Shown one piece after another: positions 1-11,076 of a stretch of DNA of 64,000 nucleotides. Where the stretch lies: the NCBI RefSeq assembly GCF_023065955.2, contig NW_026622764.1:75509333-75573332 (forward strand), written 5' to 3'. The position numbers were made by a program, and so were the translations under genes. This DNA comes from Ursus arctos (lineage: Eukaryota > Chordata > Mammalia > Carnivora > Ursidae). Below the pieces are notes generated by a model. That model worked only from the letters and a program-made list of their open reading frames with translations, was not told the origin of the DNA and made no database searches. Each line of letters starts with the position of its first letter. Position 1 is the first letter of the stretch.

Positions 1-1717
1 CAAGACCCTTTATCCACAGAACAAGCTACAAAACAGTTAAATCTGAAAAGCCCTCTCTTCCTCCCTGATGTGAGGGATGAGCAGTTATCCTAGAATCAAT
101 TATGTGTCCATGGGCAGATGGGTAGAAGTTCCTCCCCAAATCTCACTTTATCCAACTAGAAGCTTTCTTATTTCAAAAGCTTTAGCTCTGAATGCTTCTA
201 TACAGGCCAGCATATCTAGTTGATCATCAACCCAGACTCTTCCTTCCTTATTTCCCAGACGTCGGTCTTATCTCCCAATCGCAGTACCACTTCTACCACA
301 GTGGATGTGCCCAAAAGGGCACATGGGCTCACACGTGTGTGCACACACACACACACACAGCTTGATGTTCAGGCCCAGCATCCTCTGATGGTCTCTGGGC
401 AATGATGGACAATAGGACACCCACTTGGCACTTATTTCTGCAGCTTCCACGGGTCCCCATCTACTCGGTTATTCCCAACTGCACCCCACCCTGCCTCCAG
501 ACAAATGCCTTTTGCTTCAGGTCACAGATCTAAGTTGATTTCCTGGCTCTGAAGCCTGTCTTACATTTTTCTACTGAATCTATCATTCTTGTCTTTGGGG
601 TTTGGGTTTTTTTTTTTTTTTTCTGTTTTTCGTTTTTCCATTTTCTGAGTTCTTGGGTTATAAATTCACATCTTCCCTCATAGACAACTGCCTATCAGCC
701 TCCCTTTGTCAGTGGTTTCCTCAGTATAAATCAATACACAGATGCACAATAATTTACAAACCCAGCCCGGGTTTCCCAGGCCACCCCAGCCAGAAGGCAG
801 GGCTGAGATCTCAAGAAGATTCACACACAGCAGTTCGCAGCTTTGCCCAGCCTCGCCACCTCAGGATGCCAACCTCTCTTCAAACTCATCCCCTTTCAGG
901 AAGTCCACAGGAGTGTTCAGGAGCACAGCCCTCCTTAGTAACTCCACAGCGCCTGTCCCCTCCCTTCCCTCCTACCCTTGCTCCTACAAAGGGCTCTGAA
1001 GCCCACGAGGCAGCCAATACTGTGTGAGCTCGTAAGGGCAGTGCCCTTGCTGGGGCTGCTGCAGACTGTGCCACAGGGGAGACGCTCCCAGTTGTCTGCA
1101 CGAGCGCTGTCCCCTTGGAGGGCAGAGAAGTCAGTGCCAGAGGGCCAACCCCCGTGGCTACCAAACTACAGGCTTCACCTCTAGTGGCAGTAGAAGCCAC
1201 TGCACCTGCTGGCTTCTGTCCCTACCAAGGGAAGGCCATTCCTCTCCCCAGCCTCTGTCCTGAATGACCTTTGTGATGGAGCTCATCAGTGAGTGCCCCT
1301 TGCAGCCCGGTGCTGTATAGACTTTAGCAAGGCAGCTTCTCCTGTATTTACACCCATGCTGTTGCTAACCCAGGGACAGGCCAGTGCCCACTGCAAATGA
1401 AAGAATCCTAAATGGTCTTGAAGTCAGCTTCTCTTCCACCCTGAGCATGGATGATTTCCAGGTGGCTTCTTGAGAACAACCCCCCAACAGACTCACAGGC
1501 CAGCCTCTCAGGCAAACCCAGGCACATCCAAGCCCTTGCATGAACTACGCAGTCTGCATTCCAACTGCAATCTTTGCTACACGCAAATGTGCCGCTGTGA
1601 GTGTCCTGGCTTGGAGACATGAGAAAGGTCTGCTTCCACCCCATGTTTTTATGCCTGTTATCTTAAAAAACGCGTTCCTAGTCTTCAACACAATGATTTT
1701 TCTAGGGGCAAAGGCAC
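1..1717. other. Unique sequence, no gene recognised
   Basis: Mixed-composition sequence with a (CA)9 tract at 342-359 and a T16 run at 607-622. Short open frames here (for example 602-1027) are low-complexity and carry no recognisable domain. I recognise no repeat family. Confidence 0.5.
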
Positions 1718-1726
1718 GGTAAGTGA

Positions 1727-1876
1727 GGGCCACCTGGGCAGCTCAGTTAGTTAAGCGGTTAAGCATCTTCCTTCAGCTCAGGTCAGGATCCCACGGTCCT
1801 GGGATCTGGCCACAGTCAGACTCCCTGCTCAGCAGGGAGCCTGCTTCTCCTTCTCCCTCTGCCCCTCACCACTGCT

Positions 1877-1915
<39 letters not shown>

Positions 1916-1948
1916 AAATATATAAATAAAATCTTTAAAAAAAAAAAA
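1727..1948 (+). mobile_element. CAN SINE (SINEC, tRNA-Lys-derived)
   Basis: The typical head CACCTGGGCAGCTCAGTTAG is followed by the GATCCC and GGGATC blocks, the CCTGCTCAGCAGGGAGCCTG block, a CT microsatellite (about 1883-1913) and an A-rich tail. It is flanked by the TSD GGTAAGTGA at 1718-1726 and 1955-1963. Confidence 0.95.
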
Positions 1949-1963
1949 GCGGGGGGTAAGTGA

Positions 1964-2277
1964 AACTAATGAGAGGAAAGAGGCAACACTTTGAAAAGGA
2001 TGCTGTTGCACCAACCCTGGACTATGCTCACTTAGTCCCTCTGATCAGCCATTCTTCATCTCTGTGGGATGGGACAACCCCGAAGGAAAAAGTCAGCTCA
2101 CACATCTCCAGCCTCCCCTTGGAGTTCTATGCCAGAGCATTCACATCCTCAGGAAAGCATCAGGCATCGATGGGTAAGCAGTGGGGAGGGAGTGAAGCTG
2201 AAGCTTATTAAATCCCATGAAGCACTGGACTCCATGCCCACATTGGCTAACTCATGCTCTCATTAACTGTGCATGCT
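1964..2277. other. Unique sequence, nothing recognised
   Basis: About 300 bases between a SINE and a MIR with no recognisable element or coding signal. Confidence 0.5.
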
Positions 2278-2415
2278 AGTTTTCTGAGTGCATTTTACAT
2301 AAGAAGATATCAATGCCCAGAAAGGACAATTGGCCCCAGCAAATGGTGATGGTTGTGACAAGATTCAAATTCAGATCTGCCTGACTCCAAACTCCACACT
2401 TTTTCACTTAACTGA
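2278..2415 (-). mobile_element. MIR SINE (reverse)
   Basis: The reverse MIR order is visible: ATTTTACATAAGAAGATATC, ATGCCCAGAAAGGACAATTG, then AGATCTGCCTGACTCCAAAC. It is strongly diverged. Confidence 0.65.
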
Positions 2416-3942
2416 AGCTTTCCTTAAGACCGATATTTATAGAATGGCCCAGAAGAATGGAAGCAATCCAAAAAAACCTCAGAGATCATGAAGAATAATA
2501 GGTAAATGATGACTGCCACATTACAGCACCATAGCTTCTCTTCTGCTGGAGCTGTAAGGAGTGTACGTCCCCACTGTCCTTGATCGTCAAAACCCCTACC
2601 AAGAGCGTCTACGGCTTTTTATTTCAAGTCCTTGCACCTGGTCACATTGCTAAAACTCCAGAGCACCTGGTATCGAGTGACAAGTGGAGTAGCTAAAGTT
2701 CTCTACAAATTCACAAAATGTGGGGAGTGAGCCTCCGTGACTCACGTCAGTGGCATCCCCCTACTGCCCCACCAGAAAGGGGACTTCAAGTTAATTTTTA
2801 AAACTCTTCTCTTGGATGAGATCTGAATGAAATCTCACTGCTGCTGGCCCTTTCCACTCTGGCGTGGATGGATACTTGGGCCACGTCCTACCCGGGCTGA
2901 TTAGAATCTGACTCTTTAATCTCTGGCCCCATATTCAAAAGTGGAAACTAAAATACATTTAGATTTTTCACAGAGAGTTGATTTGTTCCACCACAAAGTT
3001 GTCTGCTAGTTCTCCAGTTAATGCCTTAACCAAACAGAATAATAAACAGTTGCCTGTTTGACTATAATAAAGAAGAATATCTCATTAGAAAATGGGAGCG
3101 CGTTTCTTCTATTTTCAAGGATGCAATCCTCATAATTCAACAGCATGTTAACAATTAGTTATTTCAAACAACATCCTCTTCTATCTCATATGTTATCACA
3201 TCTACTGTCTTTACAACCAAATATTAAGATATATACAAGAAAAATTATACATATTCTCAGGGTCCGTTTTACCAAAAAAAAAAAACTCACAGTTGTTTAA
3301 TTTAAGTTTTGCTACCGTACTTCTGGTTCTTTGGTGCTGGAGGAAAAAAAAGTTCGCAAATCACCATAAACATTTCTAAATTTAAAATGAACTCTAACTT
3401 CCATGTACACACTCAACATAGCATTTCTTTTTAATCTCCTGTTTCCTATCCTAAACCCTATCTCTGTCAGTGATGCAATGAGTAACCCCATTCAGAGCAG
3501 GATGCTGCCAATATCAGATACAACACTTCACAGACTCCTGTTTTTCTCATATTAGTCCAATTTCTAATCCTCACTCAGGCAGAAAGAGATAGAAAGAAAG
3601 ATAGAAGGCACTGGAGAAAGACTCTATTAATTTTATAGCCATTCAATTAAACTATTACTTCTGTGACTTGTAAGTTCTCATCTGACCATCTGGGAGGCTA
3701 TGCCAAAACATACAAGTACAGAGTTTGTTTGCATTTTGCAAAGAGCTGGGAATCAAATACATGTTTACTGTAAGCTAAATTCCATGAGTGTCCTAATCAA
3801 ACATGTACAGTTCTATAAATATATTCCAACCCTGATTCGAAAGTGGAAAGGAGGAAAACATTTTCTTCCTCCCGTCCCCCTCCGCCTGTAATGTTAAAAT
3901 TCTGTTCAATTTAGATCATTAACAGCAAAGATTTTTGAGATG
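2416..3942. other. Unique AT-rich sequence
   Basis: No gene or named repeat is seen. There is an A-run near 3275 and a purine-rich GAAA/GATA stretch around 3582-3608. Confidence 0.5.
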
Positions 3943-4172
3943 CAACATAGTATATGGGTTAGGAGCATAGGTTCTGGAGCCAGACCTCCTGGATCAGAAT
4001 CCTGGCCATTCTACTTACTAACCGTGTGACCTTGTACAAATGACTTAGTATCTCCATGCCTCAGTTTTCTCATATGCAGAATGGGATATTACAGAATACT
4101 TACCTCATAGGAAACTATGAAGATTAAATAAATCAACATGTGTTAAGCTTTTAAAGGCAGCCCAGATAAGTA
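3943..4172 (+). mobile_element. MIR SINE, nearly full length
   Basis: It follows the MIR consensus from ATGGGTTAGGAGCATAGGTT through GGAGCCAGACCTCCTGGAT, CTACTTACTAACCGTGTGAC, CTCAGTTTTCTCATATGCAG and the 3' AAGATTAAATAAAT block. It is one of the best-preserved MIRs in the window. Confidence 0.9.
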
Positions 4173-5665
4173 TTTGATAAAGAGAGAAAAGAAAAACAAA
4201 AAACAAAACAAACAAACAAAAAAACCAAGTGTCATCGCAGGTCACACACCATATCCTGCTTTTAAGGAAATCAAAAGCTAGCTAGGAGCATGAACCTAGG
4301 TAAATAGTAGAGCAAAGAAACATACAACAATTATAAATAAGTACTGGCTTTTGGTGGTGGCTGTGAGTGAATATGAGTGGGATATTTGCCTAAAAACAGG
4401 AATGGTTATGAAGTCCTTTGAACTGAGAAACTGATCCAACACTTATACTGTAAGTCATAAAGACCATAGTCATTTTACTCATGACAAAGTTTAGGTTTAA
4501 AACTATCCTAAAGAGGGAAAATCATCCATCACCTTAGAGCTTCCAATTCTGGATTCCCAAATCCGGGCTATTACTGCTACTGCTTCAATTTTTTCACCAG
4601 ATGGAGTTAAGACTTCTCTCGGTATTTCTGGCCTGGAAGAAACAAATTCCAATTTATGTTAGAACGTCATTAAATGCTCAGTGGTGATGAAGGTGATATG
4701 CAACAATTTTCTCACCTTGAAACTCTAAGTAATTGTAAAGTTTGGAAATTTTTCACGTTAAAAGTTATTCGCATCTCTGTTTGCTTAAGTCTTTAGTAAA
4801 AATGAAAGTCTATCAGAAAGTATCCTTTTTTTTCCCAGAGCCTATGTGCCTAAACTATATGCCTAAAACAGGGCCATATTCCACGAACAAGAAAGAAGAA
4901 ATCAAAGAGAAAAAAAAGTTTGTTCTAGAAAACTTAACCATCACGCTGGAGGGATAAAACAGGCTGATACGTTTAAGACAATCAGAGAACAGACAATCAG
5001 AGAACAATCAAGATCATATGGAAGAGAGTACCTGTGGGGTGGGTCTTTCATGATAGAGAAGAGCCTTACACAGAGCTCAAGAAGGTGAGTTCTCCAGTAC
5101 AGCGGCACAAAACATGTACGTACAAGATACCTCTGAAGTTAATTTAATGGCTAAATCAGGAATGGCATAGGGCTGTAAACCAGGAGGGCACCTCGGCTAG
5201 AATAGACCCTACACGAAAGGCTCACACCACCACACCACACCCCTGGGATGAGTTTTTGTAAGAGTAAGTCTAACGCTCCCTTGTTTTGTGATTTACCTGA
5301 TGAAAATCTACCTAATGTTACAATTTGGGAGAGTTGGTATATCCATTTTTTGATAGGCCATGAAAAATAACAGAAAAGGACAAAATCATTTGTATAGCTT
5401 TTGAGCCATAGCCGTTGACAGTGGAATAAAATAAATAGGACAGGACCAGAAAGGGGAGGTAACTGTGTGACATTCATGTCATAAGAGGGACAACAGAGGG
5501 AACTTGTGGGGAAGCTGGGGGGTGCATGCCTGGCCCGATGCACTCAGAGTTAGGGCTTTCAGGAACACTCTGCTGGCCTGGTCAAACATCTTCAGCAAGA
5601 TTTGACCCTCCGGCAGCCATCTACCACCTTCAGGCCAGATGGGCAGGGCAATTTAGATTAAAAAC
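4173..5665. other. Unique sequence with A-rich tract
   Basis: An A/C-rich simple stretch at 4183-4226 (AAAC/AAAAC units) opens the region. The rest shows no gene or clear repeat. The open frame on the minus strand at 5151-5543 has no recognisable domain. Confidence 0.5.
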
Positions 5666-5674
5666 AAAGCACCA

Positions 5675-5872
5675 GGGCTCCTGGGTGCCTCAGTTGGTTA
5701 AGCACCTGACTCTTGGTATCGGCTCAGGTCATGATCCCATGGTTGTGGGATTGAGGCCTGTGTTGGGCTTTGTGCTCAGTGCAGTGTCTACTTCAGAATC
5801 TCTCTCCCTCTCCCTCTCACCCGTGTGCACCTTCTCTCTCTCTCAAATAAATAAATAAAATCTTAAAAAAAA
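5675..5872 (+). mobile_element. CAN SINE
   Basis: The head GGGCTCCTGGGTGCCTCAGT, the CTCAGGTCATGATCCCATGG block, a CT-rich tract and an AAATAAATAAATAAAATC tail are present. The TSD AAAGCACCA is at 5666-5674 and 5873-5881. Confidence 0.95.
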
Positions 5873-5881
5873 AAAGCACCA

Positions 5882-6112
5882 AGTCATGGGGATGTAATGT
5901 ACAACATGGGGACTATAGTCAATAATACTGTACTGTAATTTTGAAAGTTGCTAAGAAATTCTCATCACAAAGATAAAAAAATGTAACTTGTGGTGACAGA
6001 AGGTAAATGGGCTTAATGTGATGACCCTTTCGCCATGTATGCAAATGTTGAATTATTATGCTGTAGACCTGAAACTAATATAATGTTGTATCTCAGTTAT
6101 ATTTTAATGATT
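5882..6112 (+). mobile_element. L1 3' end (L1MA-like)
   Basis: The 3' UTR motifs ACAACATGGGGACTATAGTC, TGTACTGTAATTTTGAAAGT and GACCTGAAACTAATATAATG are those of mammalian L1MA-type elements. The copy is 5'-truncated and non-coding. Confidence 0.8.
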
Positions 6113-7226
6113 TTTACAAGCAGCCAAGCGTAAAACAAGAGAAGCTGATTGCTAAAAAGCAAGAAAAAACTCCATGTCGAAAGACTAGGCCGGAGGTCCA
6201 GAACCTGGAGGATGCTGGAAACAAGGAGCTAGGCAGAGAAAACAGAGTAACACAGGACAGTACCAAGAGCCAGATCTGGTCAGAAATCAACCTTAGGACA
6301 TAGGCAACCTGAGGCCACATGTGGATATGGACAAGTGGCCTCAGCACACTAGGCTGGGGACAGGACAGGGCAAAACTAATGGCCCATGCCCATAGTTTCC
6401 TTGGGGCTTCCCACCAGGATTTCCATTGAATACTCTGATTTCAGGTAAGGCACTGAGTGACTTAATTTTTTATTTTCTTCTTAAAAAATATATTCTATTA
6501 TGAATTTGCATATTGATTTTCATTTTGTTTGATTTTTATCAAAATTACACATGCACTTAGTTCAGTGTCAAATCATCTACAAGACTTGTCAAGAAAACAA
6601 CACTAATAGCCCCCACCCCATCTTTTGCTCCCCAAAGGCAATCACTTTCAAATATTTTGGGATGTGAGGGTTATCTGGCTGTCACATCTGTCACCCACTG
6701 ATCACCAGGGTGGATTCAACTAATCAGGCTGGCCAAGCAGGGGTCCCCTTCCTCCCTTACTGCTCCACGTACATCCATCCCAAAGCTGCATGCCCACGGA
6801 AACAGATGACCCACCCCCGATTGAGGAGGACCATTCTTCAGTCAGGGGGGTACGAGTAGCTGTACTCCCCTGATAGAACCTCCAGACAATCTCTCAAATC
6901 TTTTAGCTAATTTTTTTCATATTTGCATCCCTGTCTGCAAGTAACTTATACATATTGCTACCTCAGAATTTTTTCATGTTGCATATTATCTGTTGATTTT
7001 CACTCTTTCGTACACACACATCCATTTCATTTCCACCATCTTTCCAAGTAGTTATCCTGTAATTTGCGTTTGACCCATATTCAGGAATTACACTATTATA
7101 TCCATGTAAATGCTATTCACAGATTATTTGTGTGATAAAATGGTTACTCTTCCTTGTTGACACAATAATTCACTTTCCTTGGGGCTTATCTGCTTTTCCT
7201 GTTTACATCTCTACGTTCTTATTAAC
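6113..7226. other. Unique sequence, possible old L1 remnants
   Basis: AT-rich, with vague resemblance to old L1 3' UTR in 6460-6690. I could not assign a family. No gene is seen. Confidence 0.35.
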
Positions 7227-7235
7227 TCAATTCTT

Positions 7236-7350
7236 GGGGATGCCTGGCTGGCTCAGTTGGTAGAGCATGCGACACTTGATCTCGGGGTTGTAAATTCAAG
7301 CCCCATGCTGGGTGCAGAAATTACTTAAAAATAAAATCTTAAAAAAAAAT
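7236..7350 (+). mobile_element. Short-type CAN SINE
   Basis: A tRNA-like head (GGATGCCTGGCTGGCTCAGT, then GTAGAGCATGCGAC and TTCAAGCCCCATGCTGGGTG) runs directly into ACTTAAAAATAAAATC without the CT microsatellite. This is the short carnivoran subfamily. The TSD TCAATTCT is at 7227-7234 and 7351-7358. Confidence 0.9.
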
Positions 7351-7358
7351 TCAATTCT

Positions 7359-7820
7359 CAATTCTCCTCTAGTTCGGTAAAACTCCTCATAATACATCCA
7401 AGTGAAAATGTGTATCCACTCCTGTCCTTTTCTTTTTTGACCTGGTGGGTTTACCCCTTTCTAACAACACCATTTTATTGTCCCTTCATCAATGCTACAG
7501 TCGGGAGGAGAGCCAGATATGGGTGTTCACTCTGCCATCCTTGCCTAGCAGGCCAGAACTGCTTAATGCTGCTTAAACCTGTCGCCTTTACCAATTGACG
7601 GTTTAATGGGAGTTTCAGCCCTTGGGAAACTGAAATACAAGGAGGAAGACATATTGCCAAAAATAGAGATGAGGGATTCATTTTCAACGCCACTGGTTTT
7701 AAATTTCCTAAGCTGCTCTGTAGATTGAACTGAAGAGTCTCTGGTGAGTGAGATTCTCCTGAAGGAAGAAAGCCACTCTCATGGAAGACATCAGAATCCA
7801 CCTCGTGGCCAGCACTGACG
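7359..7820. other. Unique sequence, nothing recognised
   Basis: No repeat or coding signal is recognised between the SINE and the L1 fragment. Confidence 0.5.
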
Positions 7821-7828
7821 GCATCTTT

Positions 7829-8032
7829 TTTTTTATTATGTTACATTAGTCACCATACACTACATCATTAGTTTTTGATGTAGTGTTCCATGATTCATTG
7901 TTTGCGTATAACACCCAGTGCACCATGTACTACGTGCCCTCTTAATACCCATCACCGGCCTATCCCAATCCCCAACCCCCCTCCCCTCTGAAGCCCTCAG
8001 TTTGTTTCCCAGAGTCCATAGTCTCTCCTAGT
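7829..8032 (-). mobile_element. L1 3' end, young carnivoran type (reverse)
   Basis: It starts with a T run (the reverse of the poly(A)) followed by ATTAGTCACCATACACTACA, ACACCCAGTGCACCATGTAC and CCTCTGAAGCCCTCAGTTTG. These are the reverse complement of the carnivoran L1 3' UTR also found at 31600-31870. The TSD GCATCTTT is at 7821-7828 and 8033-8040. Confidence 0.92.
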
Positions 8033-8040
8033 GCATCTTT

Positions 8041-8423
8041 GCCCTTGGCCACTACCTGCTTTCTGAGGTGACCTTCATTCAGACTTCCCTGCTGTGTCCC
8101 ATTCTTCAGGGTGCCGCTACAGGTATCTGCTGTCTGCTTTTTCAAGAGATAAGGGATGTATCTAATAGAAAGCTAAGAAATAAACTATTTCTCCATGCCT
8201 CTATGATCCAGTCTCTCTTCTGGGCATATCCGTGTTTATCACTTGATGACACGTTTTTGGTGCCCCAACCCCATAGCCCTAAGATGATTAGGGCTTCAGA
8301 TCTGGTCCTAGGAAATTTGTGAAGTAGGGAGAGTATGCCATAGACAAGATCCCATTCTTCATTTTGGTCACGCTCTTCCCACTCAGGGCTCACTCCTGTC
8401 CCAATCTCCTGGCCTGTGTGTAT
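8041..8423. other. Unique sequence, nothing recognised
   Basis: Small overlapping open frames occur on both strands, but there is no recognisable domain or repeat. Confidence 0.45.
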
Positions 8424-8595
8424 TAAGAAGAGCACTGGCTGAAATAAGACAGGTGTAGCCTCCTTCCTTTACCAGCTGTGTGATGCTGGGAAAGTAATCA
8501 AATCTCTCTTAAGCCCATAACTATTTGCAAACTGGGGATAACCATGCTTGCCTTGAGAAACTATTATGATACTTATAGTTAATAAATATAGAACT
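8424..8595 (+). mobile_element. MIR SINE, diverged
   Basis: AAGAGCACTGGCTGAA, ACCAGCTGTGTGATGCTGGG and AACTGGGGATAACCATGC follow MIR order with many substitutions. Confidence 0.65.
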
Positions 8596-9305
8596 TCCAT
8601 TTCTAACAATATTAAGGATTTAATCATCTGAAAACTCCCACAATAATATAATTTAAAATACCAATAAAATATGGATTATTTTTAAATGCCTAGTTGGGTT
8701 CTAAAAATGCAGAATTCTCCAGAGACCAGAAATAAAGAAGAAACCAGAAACCAGAGTGAAAAGTGTGTGAGCCCACTCTGTGACAACACAGGGTGGGGAG
8801 GGAGGAGCAACTTCCATTTCCCAGAGGAGCCCAGAGGTAAAACTGCAACTCCCATATAAAGATACAAGTCTCCAAAATAACTTAGAAAAACAGTGAATTA
8901 GGGAAAAATTCACCTCCAGTACAGGCAGAGAAAGAGAAAGCCATTCTATTTCTGATTGGATTAAAAAAAAAAAAGTGCCCTCTGGGAATTCAAAACATCA
9001 GCCAAATCTCATACAAGTCTGAAGAAGTCCTGCTACCCAAGATGAAATCTTGGATCACCCAGAAAACCAATACTGAACCTCTCTAAAGGGACATGATTCT
9101 CACACCCAAGTTCACACATAGCATATGGAGAAAGAAAACAGCATCAGTGAGCAGACAAAAGAAACAGCAGGATTCAATTCTTAAGCAATTCTGACCATTA
9201 AAAAAATGCAAAGAGATTAAAAAATAAAACTGTAAATGATTTAAGACAAAAATAATTTTAAAAATACAAGAAACAAGATGCGCTTTAAAAAAAAGGAATA
9301 GGCAG

Positions 9306-9497
9306 GGGCGCCTGGGTGGTTCAGTGTGTTAAGCGTCTGCCTTCAGCTCAGGTCATGATCCCAGGGTCTGGGATCAAGCCACACGTCAGGGCCTCTGCTC
9401 AGCAGGGAGCCTGTTTCTTCCTCTCCCTCTGCCTGCCACTCCCTCTGCTTGTGCCCTCTCTGTCAAATAAATACATAAAATCTTTAAAAACTGTTTT
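9306..9497 (+). mobile_element. CAN SINE
   Basis: GGGCGCCTGGGTGGTTCAGT, CAGCTCAGGTCATGATCCCA, TGCTCAGCAGGGAGCCTG and a CAAATAAATACATAAAATC tail are present. The TSD GAATAGGCAG is at 9296-9305 and 9502-9511. It is inserted in the old L1. Confidence 0.95.
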
Positions 9498-9587
9498 AAA
9501 AGAATAGGCAGGCCTAAAAAATAAATAGAGCCTATAGTAATAAAAAGTATAGCTGATGAAATGAAAACATCTCAGTGGATGAGTTTT

Positions 9588-9779
9588 TGGTTTTTTTTTT
9601 TTTAATTTTTTTAATTATATTATGTTAGTCACCATACAGTACATCCCTGGTTTTTGATGTAAAGTTCGATGATTCATTAGTGGCGTATAACACCCAGTGC
9701 ACCATGCAATACGTGCCCTCCTTACTACCCATCACCAGCCTATCCCATTCCCCCACCCCCTCCCCTCTGAAGCCCTCAG
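9588..9779 (-). mobile_element. L1 3' end, young carnivoran type (reverse)
   Basis: A T-rich start is followed by GTTAGTCACCATACAGTACA, AACACCCAGTGCACCATGCA and CCCCTCTGAAGCCCTCAG. It is the same 3' UTR as the copy at 7829-8032. Short flanking AGTTTT repeats suggest the TSD. It is nested in the older plus-strand L1. Confidence 0.9.
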
Positions 9780-10010
9780 TTTTAATAGACTATTAGACAA
9801 AGCCAAAAGAAGAATTAGTAAACTGAAGATAAACCTAGGGATATGGCACAGAACACAGCATTTAAAGGGGGATTAAAATACATGCAAAATAAAATGAAAA
9901 TGTCCAACAAATATCCAACTAGAATTCAAGGAGAAATGGAGACTGGTGTTAAAAGAGACATTGTCTGAAAACAAGATACTTAAGGTACCTAACACATCTT
10001 AGGCACCCAA

Positions 10011-10171
10011 GAAGTAGTGAAGATTTTGAGTTTAGTTCTTATACTTCTGTAACTCTGAAGCTCAAGCACCCCAGAAACCACAAGAGCTCAGAGACTGCTG
10101 TAGGTCTTCTGCAATCTGGTATGTCTGTGGAATATTTATAAAATGAAAAAACTTAGAGGTACCTACTCACA
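10011..10171. other. Short unique spacer
   Basis: Nothing recognised. Confidence 0.4.
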
Positions 10172-10395
10172 TAACTTAGTCGATAACCTGAGTTTTGATC
10201 CTAGCTCTCTCACTTATTAGCTAAGCATAGTGGTTAACTCATTGAGCTTCAATTTCTCTAGCCATAAAATGGAAATAAAACAATTAATCTTCAAAAAGTG
10301 TTGCTCTAAAGATCAAAAGAACAAGATGTATGTAAAACAGTTAATACAGAGCTTCTCATGGAGTGAGCATTCAATAAATGAAAGCTATCAATATT
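10172..10395 (+). mobile_element. MIR SINE
   Basis: GTTTTGATCCTAGCTCTCTC, ACTTATTAGCTAAGCATAGT, AATTTCTCTAGCCATAAAAT and GAGCATTCAATAAATGAAAG follow the MIR consensus. Confidence 0.75.
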
Positions 10396-10411
10396 GCTTG
10401 TTAATTTTCAC

Positions 10412-10525
10412 TTCAAATGAAAAAATAGAAGCCCAGAGAAGTTAAATTTTTTCTGAGACACACAGCATACTAACAGTAGACCAAGAATTAGAATTCAACG
10501 TTCTCAACCCATATTCTTGTGCTTT
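10412..10525 (-). mobile_element. MIR SINE (reverse)
   Basis: AGAAGCCCAGAGAAGTTAAA, CACAGCATACTAACAG and ATTCAACGTTCTCAACCCA show reverse MIR order. It lies directly next to a plus-strand MIR. Confidence 0.6.
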
Positions 10526-11076
10526 CTCTGCCATACTTCACTGCATCTCAAGTGCAGAAATTAGGGAGCTAGAAGCTAGCTGGCTTGAAAAAAGCAACAT
10601 TAGACTTCAGAAGCATGGCCCAAGATGTTTCCATCCTGTCTTAAGATCACATAATATACAGTGTGCAGACACAATAAGCCTTCATGACACAAACAAATGA
10701 ATAATTGACAAGGAAATATAGGCCTATAGGGAAGATATTTCAAGGCATTTCAAGTGAGAGGGCAAATCTAACGTCTCAAGGCATATCAAGAGAAGATCAA
10801 TGGCAGCTCCATTTCTCAGAGTGATGAGGTGTACAGAGGCACAAGTTCCTTGGTCTCAGTGACCCAGCGAACAAGAGCACTTGGGCGTTATTAGGGAGAT
10901 AGATGCGTTATCCATTGTATATTGCAAATAGCCTCTGAAGCTCAACTGGTATCAACCAGTATCAACCTCACAGAGATTTATGCGTTTTAGTAGCACCCAA
11001 AGAAACCTGAAATTGTCTATTATCAAAGGTAGAGTTTCTTTTTGGCCCTGAGGGAGTCTGCAAATGTGGTGTCAAT
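10526..11076. other. Unique sequence, nothing recognised
   Basis: No repeat or coding signal is recognised. Confidence 0.45.

Larger units (their letters stand above)
8740..10010 (+). mobile_element. Old L1 5' region (5' UTR/ORF1 side), interrupted twice
   Basis: The segment around GATGAAATGAAAACATCTCA and AATAGACTATTAGACAAAGC matches the region ahead of L1 ORF1 in old mammalian L1s. It is split by a CAN SINE (9306-9497) and a reverse L1 3' fragment (9588-9779). The left boundary is uncertain. Confidence 0.55.

Noticed and set aside
602..1027. 141-codon open frame starting in a T run
   Set aside because: It starts in a poly-T run (poly-Phe) and has no domain. Overlapping frames on both strands are equally open.
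7236..7310. tRNA-like sequence in the SINE heads
   Set aside because: The heads are tRNA-derived parts of CAN SINEs with TSDs and tails, not functional tRNA genes.
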